Made by a program: the position numbers and the translations under genes | Assembly (NCBI RefSeq): GCF_000959725.1 | Contig: NZ_CP009322.1 | Location: 3,224,001-3,288,000 of the forward strand | DNA length: 64,000 bases | Reading direction: 5' to 3' | From: Burkholderia gladioli | GTDB taxonomy: Bacteria; Pseudomonadota; Gammaproteobacteria; Burkholderiales; Burkholderiaceae | Shown: piece by piece, positions 1 to 9,372 of the stretch | Position numbering within the stretch: position 1 is the first letter of the stretch | Layout of the letters: each line of letters begins with the position of its first letter | Notes under the pieces: generated by a model | Database searches by the model: none | The model's input: the letters and a program-made list of their open reading frames with translations, nothing else | What the model was told of the DNA's origin: nothing

Positions 1-594
1 TTCGCCGGCGATCTCGGCGCCCAGATCGTGATGGTCGACACCTCCTTCGACCGCTTCGCCGACGACCTGCTGGCCGACCGCTGCGATGTCGCGATGCTTG
101 CCGTGGCGGCCACCGCAGAGCGCCGCGAGATGCTGCGCTTCAGCCGTCCATACCTGTCGAGCGGCATCGTCGGGGTGGCCTCGCGCGGCAGCGAGGTGGT
201 GCCGGGCTGGGGCGATCTCGACCGGCCCGGCGTGCGTGTCGGCGTGCAGCAGGGCTCGCAGATCGAGCCGCTGCTGCGCGCCACCCTCAAGCGCGCCACC
301 CTGGTGGTGCTCGACGCGCGCGTGAACCGCGAGGACGAGTTGCAGGCAGGGCGGCTCGACGTGCTGGTGGCGGGGCTTCCGTATGCGCGCCGCCTGCTGG
401 AGAATGCCGACTGGGCCCGCCTGGTGGCGCCGCCGCGGCCGTTCCATCCGATGCCCTATGCCTATGCCGTGCGCCCCGGCGACGACGCCTGGCTGCAGAC
501 GGTCGACGCCTTCGTCGCGCGCATCCAGCGCGACGGCCGGCTCGCCGAGGCGGCCCGCCGCCATCACCTGACCGACATCATGCTGCTCCAGTGA
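1..594 (+). CDS. Extracellular solute-binding protein family 3, C-terminal part
   Basis: The frame is open from base 1, so only the last 197 residues are present and the signal peptide lies outside the window. The visible part resembles the second half of a periplasmic binding protein of the amino-acid/lytic transglycosylase sensor type: a 'DVAMLAV..T..R' stretch, 'FSRPYLSSGI', then a VGVQQGSQIE segment and a C-terminal helix ending in 'RRHHLTDIMLLQ'. The stop overlaps the start of the next gene by four bases (GTGA), so the two are translationally coupled. I infer that the binding protein supplies a ligand signal to the adjacent SpoIIE-type phosphatase, or is a stand-alone sensor. No permease is visible here. 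Confidence 0.8.
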   Translation, partial: FAGDLGAQIVMVDTSFDRFADDLLADRCDVAMLAVAATAERREMLRFSRPYLSSGIVGVASRGSEVVPGWGDLDRPGVRVGVQQGSQIEPLLRATLKRATLVVLDARVNREDELQAGRLDVLVAGLPYARRLLENADWARLVAPPRPFHPMPYAYAVRPGDDAWLQTVDAFVARIQRDGRLAEAARRHHLTDIMLLQ

Positions 595-3500
595 AACGAA
601 TCGAAGCGATCATCGGCCATCACACCGCGCAGCTCCCCGCCTGGCTCAACAGCCGATCGGTGCTGGTCGGCGGCGCGCTCGTCGGCGCGCTGCTGATCGG
701 CGCGGCCGGCAGCTTCGCGTGGTGGGAGCATCGCAGCGCGATCGACGACGAGCGCGGCAGCGCCGAGATGCTGGCGCGCGCGCTCGACGACCAGGGCGCG
801 CGCGCCGCCAGCACCGCCAATTCGATCGCGCGCTCGATCGACAGCACGCTGCAGACGCGCGACCTGCGCGGCACGTCCTTCGCCAACCTGATGCTGGCGC
901 GCAGCATCGCCGGCACGCCGATGCTGCGCAGCGTCTCGCTGGTCGACAGCGAGGGCGAGGTGTTCGCCAGCTCGAACCCGGCCAACCTCGGCGCGCATCT
1001 CGACCTGGCGCGGCTGCCGGGCCCGCGCGTGCCGGTCGCCGACGGCGATCTCGCGATCGGCCGTCCGGTGGCGGGCCGCGATCTCGCCGATTCCTCGCTG
1101 CTGCGCGGCGCGCGGGCCGGCGCCGGCAATGCCCTGCCGCTGCACTTCCTGCCGCTCGCGCGGGCCAGCGTGACGCCCAACGGCGACGTGATCCGCATCG
1201 TGGTCGCGCTCAATCCCGACTACCTCAAGACCAGCTTCCAGATGCTGCTGGGCGACGCCTCGCGCTCGGCCGGGCTCTACACGCTCGACGGCACGCCGGT
1301 GGTAACCACCGGCGTGCCGCTCGACAAGGCCGGCGCGCTGGGCGCGCATGCACTGTTCCGCAACCTGCTGCCGCGTGCCGAGAGCGGCAGCTTCGCGGCG
1401 CTCGATTTCGACGGCACCTCCAGCATCGGCGCCTGGCGCACCGCGCGGCGCTGGCCGCTGGTGACGGTGGTGGCCACCCCGGCCGAGAGCGCGCTCGCCA
1501 CCTGGACCGTGGTCGCGCACTGGGTCACGCTCGGCAGCGGCGCCGCGCTGCTGCTGTGGGGCGTGTTCTGCACCGCCGCCTCGCGCAGCCTGCGCCAGAA
1601 CGCGCTGACCATCGCCGCGCTGGGGCAGCTGATGCGCGAGATCGCCAGCAGCGAGGCGCGCAACACGGCGGTGCTGACCAGCGCGATGGACGGCATGGTC
1701 ACGCTCGACGCGCTCGGGCACGTGGTGGAATTCAACCGCGAGGCCGAGCGCATCTTCGGCTATCGCGCCGAGAACCTGATCGGCCAGCCCGGCGAGGCGC
1801 TGCTGCCCGACGAGATCCACGAACTGATGCGCGACCGCCGCCTGCCCGGCGAGGACGACCGCTCGGCCACGCCGCGCCGCCGGCTCGAGCTGAACGCGCG
1901 GCGCGCCAACGGCCGCGTGTTCCCGGCCGAGATCTCGGTGGCGCCGGTGGACGTGGACGGCGAGCTGTACTACTTCTGCACCGTGCGCGACCTGTCCGAG
2001 GCCAAGCGCGTCGCGCACGAGCGCGCCCAGTTGCTGGCCAAGTACCGCGATTCCTCCTCGGACCTGCGCGGCCTGAAGAACGCGCTCGACGAGCACGCGA
2101 TCGTCAGCATCCTGTCACCGGACGGGACCATCCTCTATGCCAACTCGATGCTGGCCTCGGTCAGCGGCTACCCGAGCGACGAACTGGTCGGCCAGTCCTA
2201 CCGGCTGCTGCGCCCCGACGACGCCTCGGGCGGCCTGGTGGTGGACCGGCTGCCCGAGCTGATCCGCGAGGGCGCGCCCTGGAGCGGCCAGCTCGTGCAC
2301 CGGCGCCGCGACGGCTCGCTGTTCTGGACCGCGTCCACACTGGTGCCGATCATGAACACCTCGCACGACACCAAGCACGCCTTCCTGATCCAGACCGACA
2401 TCAGCCTGCAGGTGGCCGGCGAGCGCGAGCTGAAGGCGGCGCATCGCGCCGAGCTCGAACTCGGCGCGGGGATCCAGCGCGGCCTGCTGATCGGCGACCT
2501 GCCGCCGGCCGTGCACGGCTGCTTGCTCGCCAGCTTCAACCTGGCCTCGCGCGGCATCAACGGCGATTTCTTCGACCTGTTCGAATTCGACGATGGCTGC
2601 TTCGACCTGCTGGTGGGCGACGCGATGGGCAAGGGCGTGCCGGCCGCGCTGCTGGGCGCCGCGCTGAAGATGCAGTTCTCGCGCTCGATCGCCGAGCTGG
2701 TCGCGCATGGCGAGCCGGGTGCCGAGCGGCCCTCGCCGGCGCGCATCGTGGCGCATTCGCAGCGCGCCATGCACGCGCGCCTGCAGGCGCTCGACAGCTT
2801 CGTCACGCTCTGCTACCTGCGCATCGACCGCGTGCGCGGCACCGCCACCTGGGTCGGCTGCGGGCACGAGGAAACCATGCTGTTCCACGGCAACGCGCCG
2901 CCCGAATTCCTGCGCAACCAGCATCCGCCGCTCGGCGTGATCGAGGAGGCCGAGATCTTCGAGGACAGCGTGCGGCTCGGCCCGGGCGACACCGTGGTGC
3001 TCTACTCCGACGGCCTGACCGACGCCGTCGACGACACCGGCGAGCGCTTCGGCCTGGACCGGCTGGCGGCCACGCTGCGCGCGCTGGTGCCGACCCATCG
3101 ACGGCCCGGCACGATCGTGCGCGGCATGCGCGCGGCCGTCGAGGCGTTCACCAACCGCGCGCGGATTCCGGACGACATGACGATGCTGGTGCTGCAACTG
3201 CCCGACGGCGAACCGAACACGCGCCGCGAGCGGCTCGACATGCCGCGCACGCTCTCGCAGTTGCAGACGCTGCGCAACTTCGTGGCGATGCACGCGGCGG
3301 CGGGCCTCGGCGACGACGACGCAGCCTCGCTCGCGCTGGCCGCCGTCGAGCTCGCCAGCAACGTGGTGCGCCACGATTCGCGCCCCGGCGACGGCCCGAT
3401 CGAGGTGGTCTGCACCACCGGCCCGGAGCTGGCCACGCTCGAATTCGTCTACGACGGCCGGCCCTTCACGCCGCCGCCGGAGCTGAAGCCCGATTTCTCG

Positions 3501-3626
3501 GGCGAATCGGAAGGCGGCTTCGGCCTGTTCATCATTCGCGAGAGCTGCGACATCGTCAGCCACGACCACGTCAACGGCATCAATCGCGTCACCCTGATCA
3601 AGCGCCGCCACACCCAAGCAGCCTGA
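591..3626 (+). CDS. Membrane PAS-SpoIIE (PP2C) phosphatase with C-terminal anti-sigma type HATPase
   Basis: A 1011-residue protein with a GTG start inside the upstream stop. Order: TM helix (about 24-45), periplasmic sensor region, second TM helix (about 305-330), PAS 1 (about 357-470), PAS 2 (about 495-604), SpoIIE-type PP2C phosphatase (about 627-868; 'GDFFDLFEF', 'VGDAMGKGVPAAL', 'YSDGLTDA', 'DDMTMLVLQL') and an RsbW-like HATPase (about 880-1005; N box 'ELASNVVRHD'). Such proteins act in partner-switching regulation, dephosphorylating an STAS anti-anti-sigma factor. Phosphatase and opposing kinase in one chain is a known but less common arrangement. No STAS gene is seen nearby. It probably works with the coupled binding protein upstream. 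Confidence 0.88.
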   Translation: MKRIEAIIGHHTAQLPAWLNSRSVLVGGALVGALLIGAAGSFAWWEHRSAIDDERGSAEMLARALDDQGARAASTANSIARSIDSTLQTRDLRGTSFANLMLARSIAGTPMLRSVSLVDSEGEVFASSNPANLGAHLDLARLPGPRVPVADGDLAIGRPVAGRDLADSSLLRGARAGAGNALPLHFLPLARASVTPNGDVIRIVVALNPDYLKTSFQMLLGDASRSAGLYTLDGTPVVTTGVPLDKAGALGAHALFRNLLPRAESGSFAALDFDGTSSIGAWRTARRWPLVTVVATPAESALATWTVVAHWVTLGSGAALLLWGVFCTAASRSLRQNALTIAALGQLMREIASSEARNTAVLTSAMDGMVTLDALGHVVEFNREAERIFGYRAENLIGQPGEALLPDEIHELMRDRRLPGEDDRSATPRRRLELNARRANGRVFPAEISVAPVDVDGELYYFCTVRDLSEAKRVAHERAQLLAKYRDSSSDLRGLKNALDEHAIVSILSPDGTILYANSMLASVSGYPSDELVGQSYRLLRPDDASGGLVVDRLPELIREGAPWSGQLVHRRRDGSLFWTASTLVPIMNTSHDTKHAFLIQTDISLQVAGERELKAAHRAELELGAGIQRGLLIGDLPPAVHGCLLASFNLASRGINGDFFDLFEFDDGCFDLLVGDAMGKGVPAALLGAALKMQFSRSIAELVAHGEPGAERPSPARIVAHSQRAMHARLQALDSFVTLCYLRIDRVRGTATWVGCGHEETMLFHGNAPPEFLRNQHPPLGVIEEAEIFEDSVRLGPGDTVVLYSDGLTDAVDDTGERFGLDRLAATLRALVPTHRRPGTIVRGMRAAVEAFTNRARIPDDMTMLVLQLPDGEPNTRRERLDMPRTLSQLQTLRNFVAMHAAAGLGDDDAASLALAAVELASNVVRHDSRPGDGPIEVVCTTGPELATLEFVYDGRPFTPPPELKPDFSGESEGGFGLFIIRESCDIVSHDHVNGINRVTLIKRRHTQAA

Positions 3627-3850
3627 ACCAACCGGGAAGCTCTCCTCAGACGATTGGCGCGACGCGCGCCGATCGATGGCACAACTGAGGATCGCATCCC
3701 GCGCCGCCCGACGAAATCCGCCGCGCCCACCAGAAGCCGCGCCCGGCGCGGCATCCGACCCTTTGGCGTGATCCGACGTTTGCAGTTCTGTCACGATTCC
3801 GGACCCGATTCGCGATGAAATTGAGCCCATCCACGCTGGAGGGCCACGCG
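3627..3850. other. Intergenic stretch, no gene seen
   Basis: About 220 bases between the SpoIIE gene and the small ORF in front of the glycosyltransferases. I see no convincing terminator or operator, only a ribosome-binding site (GGAGG at its 3' end) for the next small ORF. Confidence 0.5.
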
Positions 3851-4066
3851 ATGATCGCAATCTCTTTGGACGCACAACAACGTTGCAGCCGCCAATCGGG
3901 CGGCAAGCAGGCCGACGTTCGTCTGCAGCCGGGGCGCGCGCGACGTCGCCAGCAGACCGCGCGCGCCTGGCGCCGCGCGCGCCTGGCCGCCGCGCCGCTG
4001 CGCCGCGCCTTCGGGCCCTGCTGGGTCGGCAGCGCGTTGCGCGCGCCGCTGGAGGAAGAGTTTTGA
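3851..4066 (+). CDS. Small arginine-rich ORF, possible leader of glycosyltransferase operon
   Basis: 71 codons from an ATG with a good Shine-Dalgarno sequence (GGAGG eight bases upstream). The product is very basic, with about one residue in five arginine, and has no recognisable domain, signal peptide or TM helix. Its stop overlaps the TTG start of the following glycosyltransferase (TTGA), a typical translational-coupling layout. This is the main reason to take it seriously. It could be a leader peptide, a small structural protein, or a chance frame in GC-rich DNA. An in-frame ATG at 3815 would add 12 residues but lacks a clear RBS. Confidence 0.4.
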   Translation: MIAISLDAQQRCSRQSGGKQADVRLQPGRARRRQQTARAWRRARLAAAPLRRAFGPCWVGSALRAPLEEEF

Positions 4067-5079
4067 ACGCGCACCAGGTCGCCGTGGTGGTGAGCGGGCG
4101 CGACCGTGACGGTTCGCTGTCGCGCTGCCTGCGCAGCGTGCGCGGCGCCGATTGGGGCGAGCTGCCGGTCGAGGTGCTGTACGCGACCGACGAACCGCTG
4201 GGCGACGATGCCCGGCTGGCCGCCCTCGACGGCGCGCGGGTGATCGCGGCCGACACGCGCGGCATCGGCCAGCCCACCACGCGCGCGGCGATCCGCAACG
4301 CCGGCTGGCACGCCACGCATGCCGACACGGTGCTGTTCCTGGGCGCCGACACCCTGCTCGACCGGCACTTCCCGCAAGCCGCGCTGGCGCGCCTGGACGC
4401 GCAATGCGCGGCAGTGCGCGGCCAGTGCCGCGAGGCGCTGCCGCATCAGTCGCATTACGCCGCGGTGGTCGACCTGGATGGCGTAATGCCGTTCGGCGAC
4501 GCGCTCGACTGCGTGGGCGACGCCCTGTTCAGCCGCGAGGCGCTGCTCGACGTGGGCGGCTTCGACGCCAACCTGGCCGACGGCGAGGCCGCCGACCTGT
4601 GCCGCCGCCTGGCGGCGCGCCGCTGGCGCATCGTCGAGCTGGCGATCCCGATGACGCGCCACGACGACGTGCTGGCCCGTTTCCGGGATTACTGGCGCCG
4701 CGCGGTGCGCATCGGCGAGGCCTATGCCGCCGCCGACGCGCGCTGTGCCGGCCGCGCCGCCTTCCCTCACGGCTACGCGCCGCAGCGCAACCGCGCCTGG
4801 GGCGCGGCGCTCGGCGTGGCCGCCCTGGTGTTCGCGGCGATGCTCGCCACCGCGCCCGGCATCGCCTGGAGCCTGCTCGCGCTGTTCGGCGCGGCGCTGC
4901 TGCACACCACCCTGCGCGCCCGGCCCAGCGCCGGCGACTGGCGCCTCGCGACGCTTTATGCGCTGCACGCGCACCTGCAACAATTGCCGATTCTCTATGG
5001 CCAACTCGCCTACCGCCGCCGTCATGCCGCCGCTCGTCCGCGGCGAGCGCCCCGCCAGCTATCCGGGGGCGCGCCATGA
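4063..5079 (+). CDS. Family 2 glycosyltransferase with C-terminal membrane segments
   Basis: The frame extends upstream, but the conserved part begins at a TTG (LNAHQVAVVVSGRDRD) preceded by GGAAGAG, giving 338 residues. It has a GT-A type fold: an N-terminal beta strand 'VAVVVSGRDR', 'SLSRCLRSV', then 'FLGADTLLD' in the place of the DxD region and 'GGFDANLADGEAADLCRRL', as in rhamnosyltransferase-like enzymes. Two hydrophobic segments near 245-285 suggest membrane attachment. It pairs with the second glycosyltransferase just downstream. Probable role: adding sugars to a surface polysaccharide or glycolipid. Substrate unknown. TTG start is inferred. Confidence 0.72.
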   Translation: MNAHQVAVVVSGRDRDGSLSRCLRSVRGADWGELPVEVLYATDEPLGDDARLAALDGARVIAADTRGIGQPTTRAAIRNAGWHATHADTVLFLGADTLLDRHFPQAALARLDAQCAAVRGQCREALPHQSHYAAVVDLDGVMPFGDALDCVGDALFSREALLDVGGFDANLADGEAADLCRRLAARRWRIVELAIPMTRHDDVLARFRDYWRRAVRIGEAYAAADARCAGRAAFPHGYAPQRNRAWGAALGVAALVFAAMLATAPGIAWSLLALFGAALLHTTLRARPSAGDWRLATLYALHAHLQQLPILYGQLAYRRRHAAARPRRAPRQLSGGAP

Positions 5080-5116
5080 TAACGATTCCGGCCGCGCAGC
5101 GTCGCCGGAGCCCACC

Positions 5117-6163
5117 ATGATCGGCCTGCACGACGCCGAGCCGATCGCCTCGCCCGAGCCGCGCCCGTCCCCGCACGAACATGTGCTGGCCCGACGGGCG
5201 TTGTCGATCCTGATCGTCGCGCACGATTCGGCCGAGCACATCGACGCCCAGCTCGCGATGCTGGCGATGGCCGCGCGCTATCGCGACTGGCAGGTGATCG
5301 TGGTCGACAACGCCTCGAGCGACGGTACCGCCGAGCTGGTCGAGAGCCGGCATCCCTGGGCGCTCTTGATCCGCTCGCCCGTCAACATCGGCTACGCGGC
5401 CGCCTGCAATCTCGCCGCGCGCGAAGCGCTCGGCGCCCTGCTGCTGCTGGCGCATCCCGATACCCACGCCCAGCCCGCGATGATCGCGCGCGCCGCCGCG
5501 CGCATGCTGGTCAATCCCGGCGTGGGCATCGCCGGCGGCCGTCTGGTGGACGCCGAGGGCCAGGACGTGCCGGCCTCGCACCGCTTCCCGTCCGCGCTGG
5601 GCGACGCCTTCGCCTGGCGCGGCCCAGTATGGCCCGGCGCGGCGGCCAGGCGCGTGCCGCTCGACCCCGACCTGCAGCCGCGCGAGCCGGCGCGGCGCGT
5701 CGACTGGGTCTCGGATGCGTTCGCGATCATGCGCCACGACCTGTTCCGCTTCCTGGGCGGCTTCGACCCACGCTTCTTCATGTACTGCGAGGACATCGAC
5801 CTGTGCCGGCGGGTGGCGATGGAAGGTTTTTCGGTGATGTACTGGCCCGACGTGCGCGCCCTGCGCGCCGGCCGTCCCGGCGCGGCGCGCGGCGACGCGG
5901 CGGCCGAGGCGCGCCACGCGCGCTGGCAGATGCGCAGCCGCCTGCTCTATCACCACAAGCACCAGGGATCGACCGGGGCCTGGATCGCCAGCCGCGTGGA
6001 ATCGGCCTGGCTCACGCTGGCGGGCTGGGGCTATCGCTGCGGCGGCGCGCTGCCGGCCGCCGACGCCGGGCATCGCGATGCGCTGACGCGGCGCGCCCAG
6101 GTCGAGGATGCCTGGCGCGCCACCGACGGCGGCCGCGCCTCGCCGCCGGGGCCGTGGCGCTGA
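5117..6163 (+). CDS. Family 2 glycosyltransferase (rhamnosyltransferase-like)
   Basis: 348 residues from ATG 5117, which has GGAG nine bases upstream; the longer open frame overlaps the previous gene and is rejected. GT-A signatures are clear: 'LSILIVAHDSAEHI', 'VIVVDNASSDGTAELV', 'NIGYAAACNLAAREA', a DxH motif ('HPDTHAQP') in the nucleotide-sugar metal site, and 'FMYCEDIDLCRRV', the acidic acceptor-site motif of WbbL/RfbN-type enzymes. No TM segments. Second gene of a glycosyltransferase pair; likely works with its neighbour on one surface glycan. Confidence 0.82.
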   Translation: MIGLHDAEPIASPEPRPSPHEHVLARRALSILIVAHDSAEHIDAQLAMLAMAARYRDWQVIVVDNASSDGTAELVESRHPWALLIRSPVNIGYAAACNLAAREALGALLLLAHPDTHAQPAMIARAAARMLVNPGVGIAGGRLVDAEGQDVPASHRFPSALGDAFAWRGPVWPGAAARRVPLDPDLQPREPARRVDWVSDAFAIMRHDLFRFLGGFDPRFFMYCEDIDLCRRVAMEGFSVMYWPDVRALRAGRPGAARGDAAAEARHARWQMRSRLLYHHKHQGSTGAWIASRVESAWLTLAGWGYRCGGALPAADAGHRDALTRRAQVEDAWRATDGGRASPPGPWR

Positions 6164-6325
6164 GCCTCGGCCTGGGCCGCCTGGGCCGCACCAGACGGCC
6201 GATATCGACGGGAAATCAGGAAATCGAAGAGCCGGGCGGCATCGAATGCGCCGCCGCGTTCACAGTCTTACGCGCGCCTGCCTGATCGGGCGCGTCGCTC
6301 GCCGGCGTGCCACCGGGCCGCTGCC

Positions 6326-7015
6326 TTACTCGGGCGTATCGAGCCGCACGCAGCGATACCCGTAGCCGTAGATCGGAATCACCTTCCAGCCGTTCGAGCC
6401 GTCCAGGTGCAGCTTCTTGCGCAGCCGGCTGACGTGGGTGTCGACGGTGCGCGTATCGACATCGGCATGCACGCCCCACACGCGATTGAGCAGATGATCG
6501 CGCGACAGCAACTGGCCCGGGCTCTGGAACATGTAGACCGCCAGGTCGAACTCCTTCTGCGTCAGGTCGACCGGCGCGCCGTTGACGGCGATCCGCACCC
6601 GCTGGATGTCGATCTCGTAGGCGCCCAGCGTCAGCGGCGCCTTGCCGCCAACCCCGTAGCGCCGCGCCACGGCCGCGATCCGCGCCAGCATCTCGGCGGC
6701 CCGCGCGGGCTTGACGAGGTAGTCGTCGGCGCCGGCGCGCAGCGCGGTCAGCACCGTCTGCTCGTCGTCGCGCGCGGTCAGCACGATCACCGGCACGTTC
6801 CAGCCGAGCGTGTCGCGCACCGCCTTGATCATCTCCTCGCCCGTCGCGTCGGGCAGCATCCAGTCGATCACGAACAACTGGAACCGTTCCTTGCTCAGCG
6901 CCGCGGTGAACTCGGCGCCCGTCTCGAAACCCTGCACGCGATGCCCGCCATGTTCGAGCCACAACATGATCAGGTCGCGTTGGTCGGCATCGTCTTCCAG
7001 CACGGCGGTCAGCAT
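6326..7015 (-). CDS. OmpR/PhoB-family response regulator
   Basis: 229 residues from ATG 7015 (GGAG eight bases upstream); a longer start at 7045 is possible. Receiver domain 1-120 with acidic pocket ED-D near residues 7-9, phospho-acceptor Asp51 ('FVIDWMLPDATG'), Thr in 'VLTARDDEQT' and Lys in 'YLVKPA'. A winged-helix domain follows, ending in 'GYGYRCVRL'. It is divergent from the histidine kinase at 7258, but that kinase has its own NarL-type regulator downstream, so the cognate kinase of this protein is probably elsewhere. Convergent with the glycosyltransferase. Confidence 0.88.
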   Translation of the reverse strand: MLTAVLEDDADQRDLIMLWLEHGGHRVQGFETGAEFTAALSKERFQLFVIDWMLPDATGEEMIKAVRDTLGWNVPVIVLTARDDEQTVLTALRAGADDYLVKPARAAEMLARIAAVARRYGVGGKAPLTLGAYEIDIQRVRIAVNGAPVDLTQKEFDLAVYMFQSPGQLLSRDHLLNRVWGVHADVDTRTVDTHVSRLRKKLHLDGSNGWKVIPIYGYGYRCVRLDTPE

Positions 7016-7257
7016 TGCGGGTACTCCATCCAGAAAATGGCCCATCTTACTCACCCCTCGCGCGATTGGGAAATCGGCTTCTCGCATCGAAGCCCGCGCC
7101 GGGCCTGCCAAGCCGCGCCGCCGCGGCGCCCGGGAAGCGGCGCCCGAACCGCTCGCGCTGCACTGCCGCATGCGTCGCGCGGCACCGAAATCGCGGACAA
7201 TAGCGCCGGTGCGCCCGGCCCCTTGCCGATAAGGCGCGCCCTCCCCGTCGATCGACC

Positions 7258-8652
7258 ATGAAACTCAAGGCGAAGATATTCCTGCTCGCGATCGTGCCAT
7301 TCCTGGTCGCGATCGCCGGCATCGGCTTCGGCGTGCGCCAGCAGGCCACCTCGCTGGCGCGCGCCCAGCACGAGACCATCGAATCCGCCTACCTGGGCAG
7401 CAAGGAGGTCGAGCTGCGCCATTACGTCGAACTGGCCACCAGCGCGATCGGCCCGCTCTACGCGGCCTCGCGCGACGGCGCGGCCGGCGACGAGGCGCGG
7501 CGCGCCCAGGCGCTCGAGATCCTGCGCAAGATGGACTTCGGCCCCGACGGCTATTTCTTCGTCTACGACCTGCAGGGCAATTCGCTGATGCACCCGCGCG
7601 AGCCCGAGCGCGTCGGCCGCAACTTCTGGTCGATGCGCGACGCGCAGGGCGCGGCCACCATCCAGGAACTGATCAAGGCCGCCACCACCGGCAACGGCTA
7701 CGTGCGCTACCAGTGGCAGCGGCCCTCCACCGGCCGCGTCGAGGCCAAGCTCGGCTACGTGGTCGCGCTCGAGCACTGGGGCTGGATGCTCGGCACCGGC
7801 ATCTATCTCGACGACGTCGACCGCGCGCTGGCGAGCACCGATGCGCGCGCCTCGGCCGAGATCGACGGCACCATGAAGGGGCTGGCCGCGATCGCGCTGG
7901 GCGGCGCGGCGGTGATCGCGCTGTGCGCGCTGGTGCTCAACGTCAGCGAATCGCGGGTGGCCGACGCCAAGCTCAAGGCGCTCGCGCAGCGCGTGGTGGA
8001 ATCGCAGGAGGACGAGCGCGCGCGGCTCTCGCGCGAGCTGCACGACGGCATCAGCCAGATGATGGTGTCGGTCAAGCTGATGCTCGAATCGGTGCACGAG
8101 CGGCTGGCGCAAGGCCCCGCGCGCGACGCGGCGGCCGAGGGCGCGCTGGCCAAGAGCGCGGCCCGGCTCGGCGACGTGCTGCGCGAGGTGCGCCGCATCT
8201 CGCACGCGCTGCGCCCGGCCATGCTCGACGACCTGGGCCTGGCCGCCGCGCTCGACCAGCTGATCCGCGAGCTGCGCAGCGAGACCGGCTTCGAGGTCGG
8301 CTACACGCAGATCGCCCATTCGGGCGCGCCGCCGCTGCCGGCCGCGGTCAACACCGCGCTGTTCCGGATCGCCCAGGAAGCGCTGACCAACCTGATCCGC
8401 CACGCGCAGGCCACGCGCGGCTCGCTCTCGCTCGAAGTGACTTCGCACGCCGTCTCGCTGAGCGTGGCCGACAACGGCCGCGGCTTCGACGTCGAGCGCA
8501 CCCAGGCCGACCCGCACGGCGGCGTGGGGCTGCGCAACATGCGCGAGCGCATCGACGCGCTCGGCGGCACCCTGACGATCCGCTCGCAGCTCGGCCACAC
8601 CGTGATCGCCGCGCGCGTGCCGCTGCCCGCGCAGCGCCACACCGGAAACTGA
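7258..8652 (+). CDS. Cache-domain sensor histidine kinase (NarL/UhpB type)
   Basis: 464 residues: TM helix 5-27, a single Cache-type periplasmic sensor (about 30-200, with 'MDFGPDGYFFVYDLQGNSLMHP' as in Cache_2 proteins), TM helix about 209-229, then a HisKA_3 dimerisation domain with 'LSRELHDGISQMM' (phospho-acceptor His near 261) and an HATPase with 'ALTNLIRHAQA' and 'DNGRGFD'. Cache_2 sensors bind small organic acids in known cases; the ligand here is unknown. The response regulator follows six bases later, forming a two-gene operon. Confidence 0.9.
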   Translation: MKLKAKIFLLAIVPFLVAIAGIGFGVRQQATSLARAQHETIESAYLGSKEVELRHYVELATSAIGPLYAASRDGAAGDEARRAQALEILRKMDFGPDGYFFVYDLQGNSLMHPREPERVGRNFWSMRDAQGAATIQELIKAATTGNGYVRYQWQRPSTGRVEAKLGYVVALEHWGWMLGTGIYLDDVDRALASTDARASAEIDGTMKGLAAIALGGAAVIALCALVLNVSESRVADAKLKALAQRVVESQEDERARLSRELHDGISQMMVSVKLMLESVHERLAQGPARDAAAEGALAKSAARLGDVLREVRRISHALRPAMLDDLGLAAALDQLIRELRSETGFEVGYTQIAHSGAPPLPAAVNTALFRIAQEALTNLIRHAQATRGSLSLEVTSHAVSLSVADNGRGFDVERTQADPHGGVGLRNMRERIDALGGTLTIRSQLGHTVIAARVPLPAQRHTGN

Positions 8653-8658
8653 CCCACC

Positions 8659-9306
8659 ATGACCGCTCCCGATTCCCCCTCGCCCGCCGCCCGGCTGCTG
8701 CTGGTCGACGATCATCCGCTGGTCCGCGACGGCCTCAAGATGCGCCTGGAGGCCGTGCCCGGCTTCGTGGTGGTCGGCGAGGCCGGCAAGGCCGAGGACG
8801 CGCTGGCGCTGGCCGAGTACCTCGAGCCCGATCTCGCGCTGATGGACGTCACCATGCAGGGCATGAACGGCATCGCGCTGGCCGGCATCTTCCACGAGCG
8901 GTTCCCGGCGATCCGGGTGGTGATGCTGTCGATGCACGACAACGTCGAGTACGTGACGCAGGCGGTGCGCGCCGGCGCGAGCGGCTACCTGCTCAAGGAT
9001 TCGCCGGCCAGCGACATCGTGCGCGGTATCGGCGCGGTGCTGGCCGGGCAGACCTTCTTCAGCGAGGGGCTGGCCGCGCGCATGATCCAGGCCAGCGCGG
9101 GCGCCGGGCCGGTCGAGCGCCTCACGCCGCGCGAGCTCGACATCCTCGACGCGCTGGCCGAGGGCCTGTCGAGCAAGCAGATCGCCCTGCAGAACGGCTT
9201 GTCGGTGCGCACGGTCGAGACGCACCGGCTCAATCTCAAGCGCAAGCTCGGCATCGAGGGGCAGGCCGAGCTGATCAAGTTCGCGGTCGAGCATCGGCGG
9301 CGCTGA
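8659..9306 (+). CDS. NarL/LuxR-type response regulator
   Basis: 215 residues. Receiver domain with 'LLLVDDHPLVRDGL', phospho-acceptor Asp63 ('LALMDVTMQGMNGI'), 'MLSMHDN' and 'YLLKDSPA', followed by a LuxR-type HTH (about 153-210: 'LTPRELDILDALAEGLSSKQIA', 'SVRTVETHRLNLKRKL'). Placed directly behind the Cache histidine kinase and almost certainly its partner. Target genes cannot be told from the window. Confidence 0.92.
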   Translation: MTAPDSPSPAARLLLVDDHPLVRDGLKMRLEAVPGFVVVGEAGKAEDALALAEYLEPDLALMDVTMQGMNGIALAGIFHERFPAIRVVMLSMHDNVEYVTQAVRAGASGYLLKDSPASDIVRGIGAVLAGQTFFSEGLAARMIQASAGAGPVERLTPRELDILDALAEGLSSKQIALQNGLSVRTVETHRLNLKRKLGIEGQAELIKFAVEHRRR

Positions 9307-9372
9307 GCACGCCGAGGGCGCCCAGCCTGGCGTGCGCCCGGCACTTCCCTCATGCGGCCGCTCGCGCGGCCT

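Noticed and set aside
564..2096. Long open frame on the minus strand opposite the SpoIIE gene
   Set aside because: Arg/Ala/Gly-rich with no domain; a shadow typical of GC-rich coding DNA. The plus-strand frame has full domain order.
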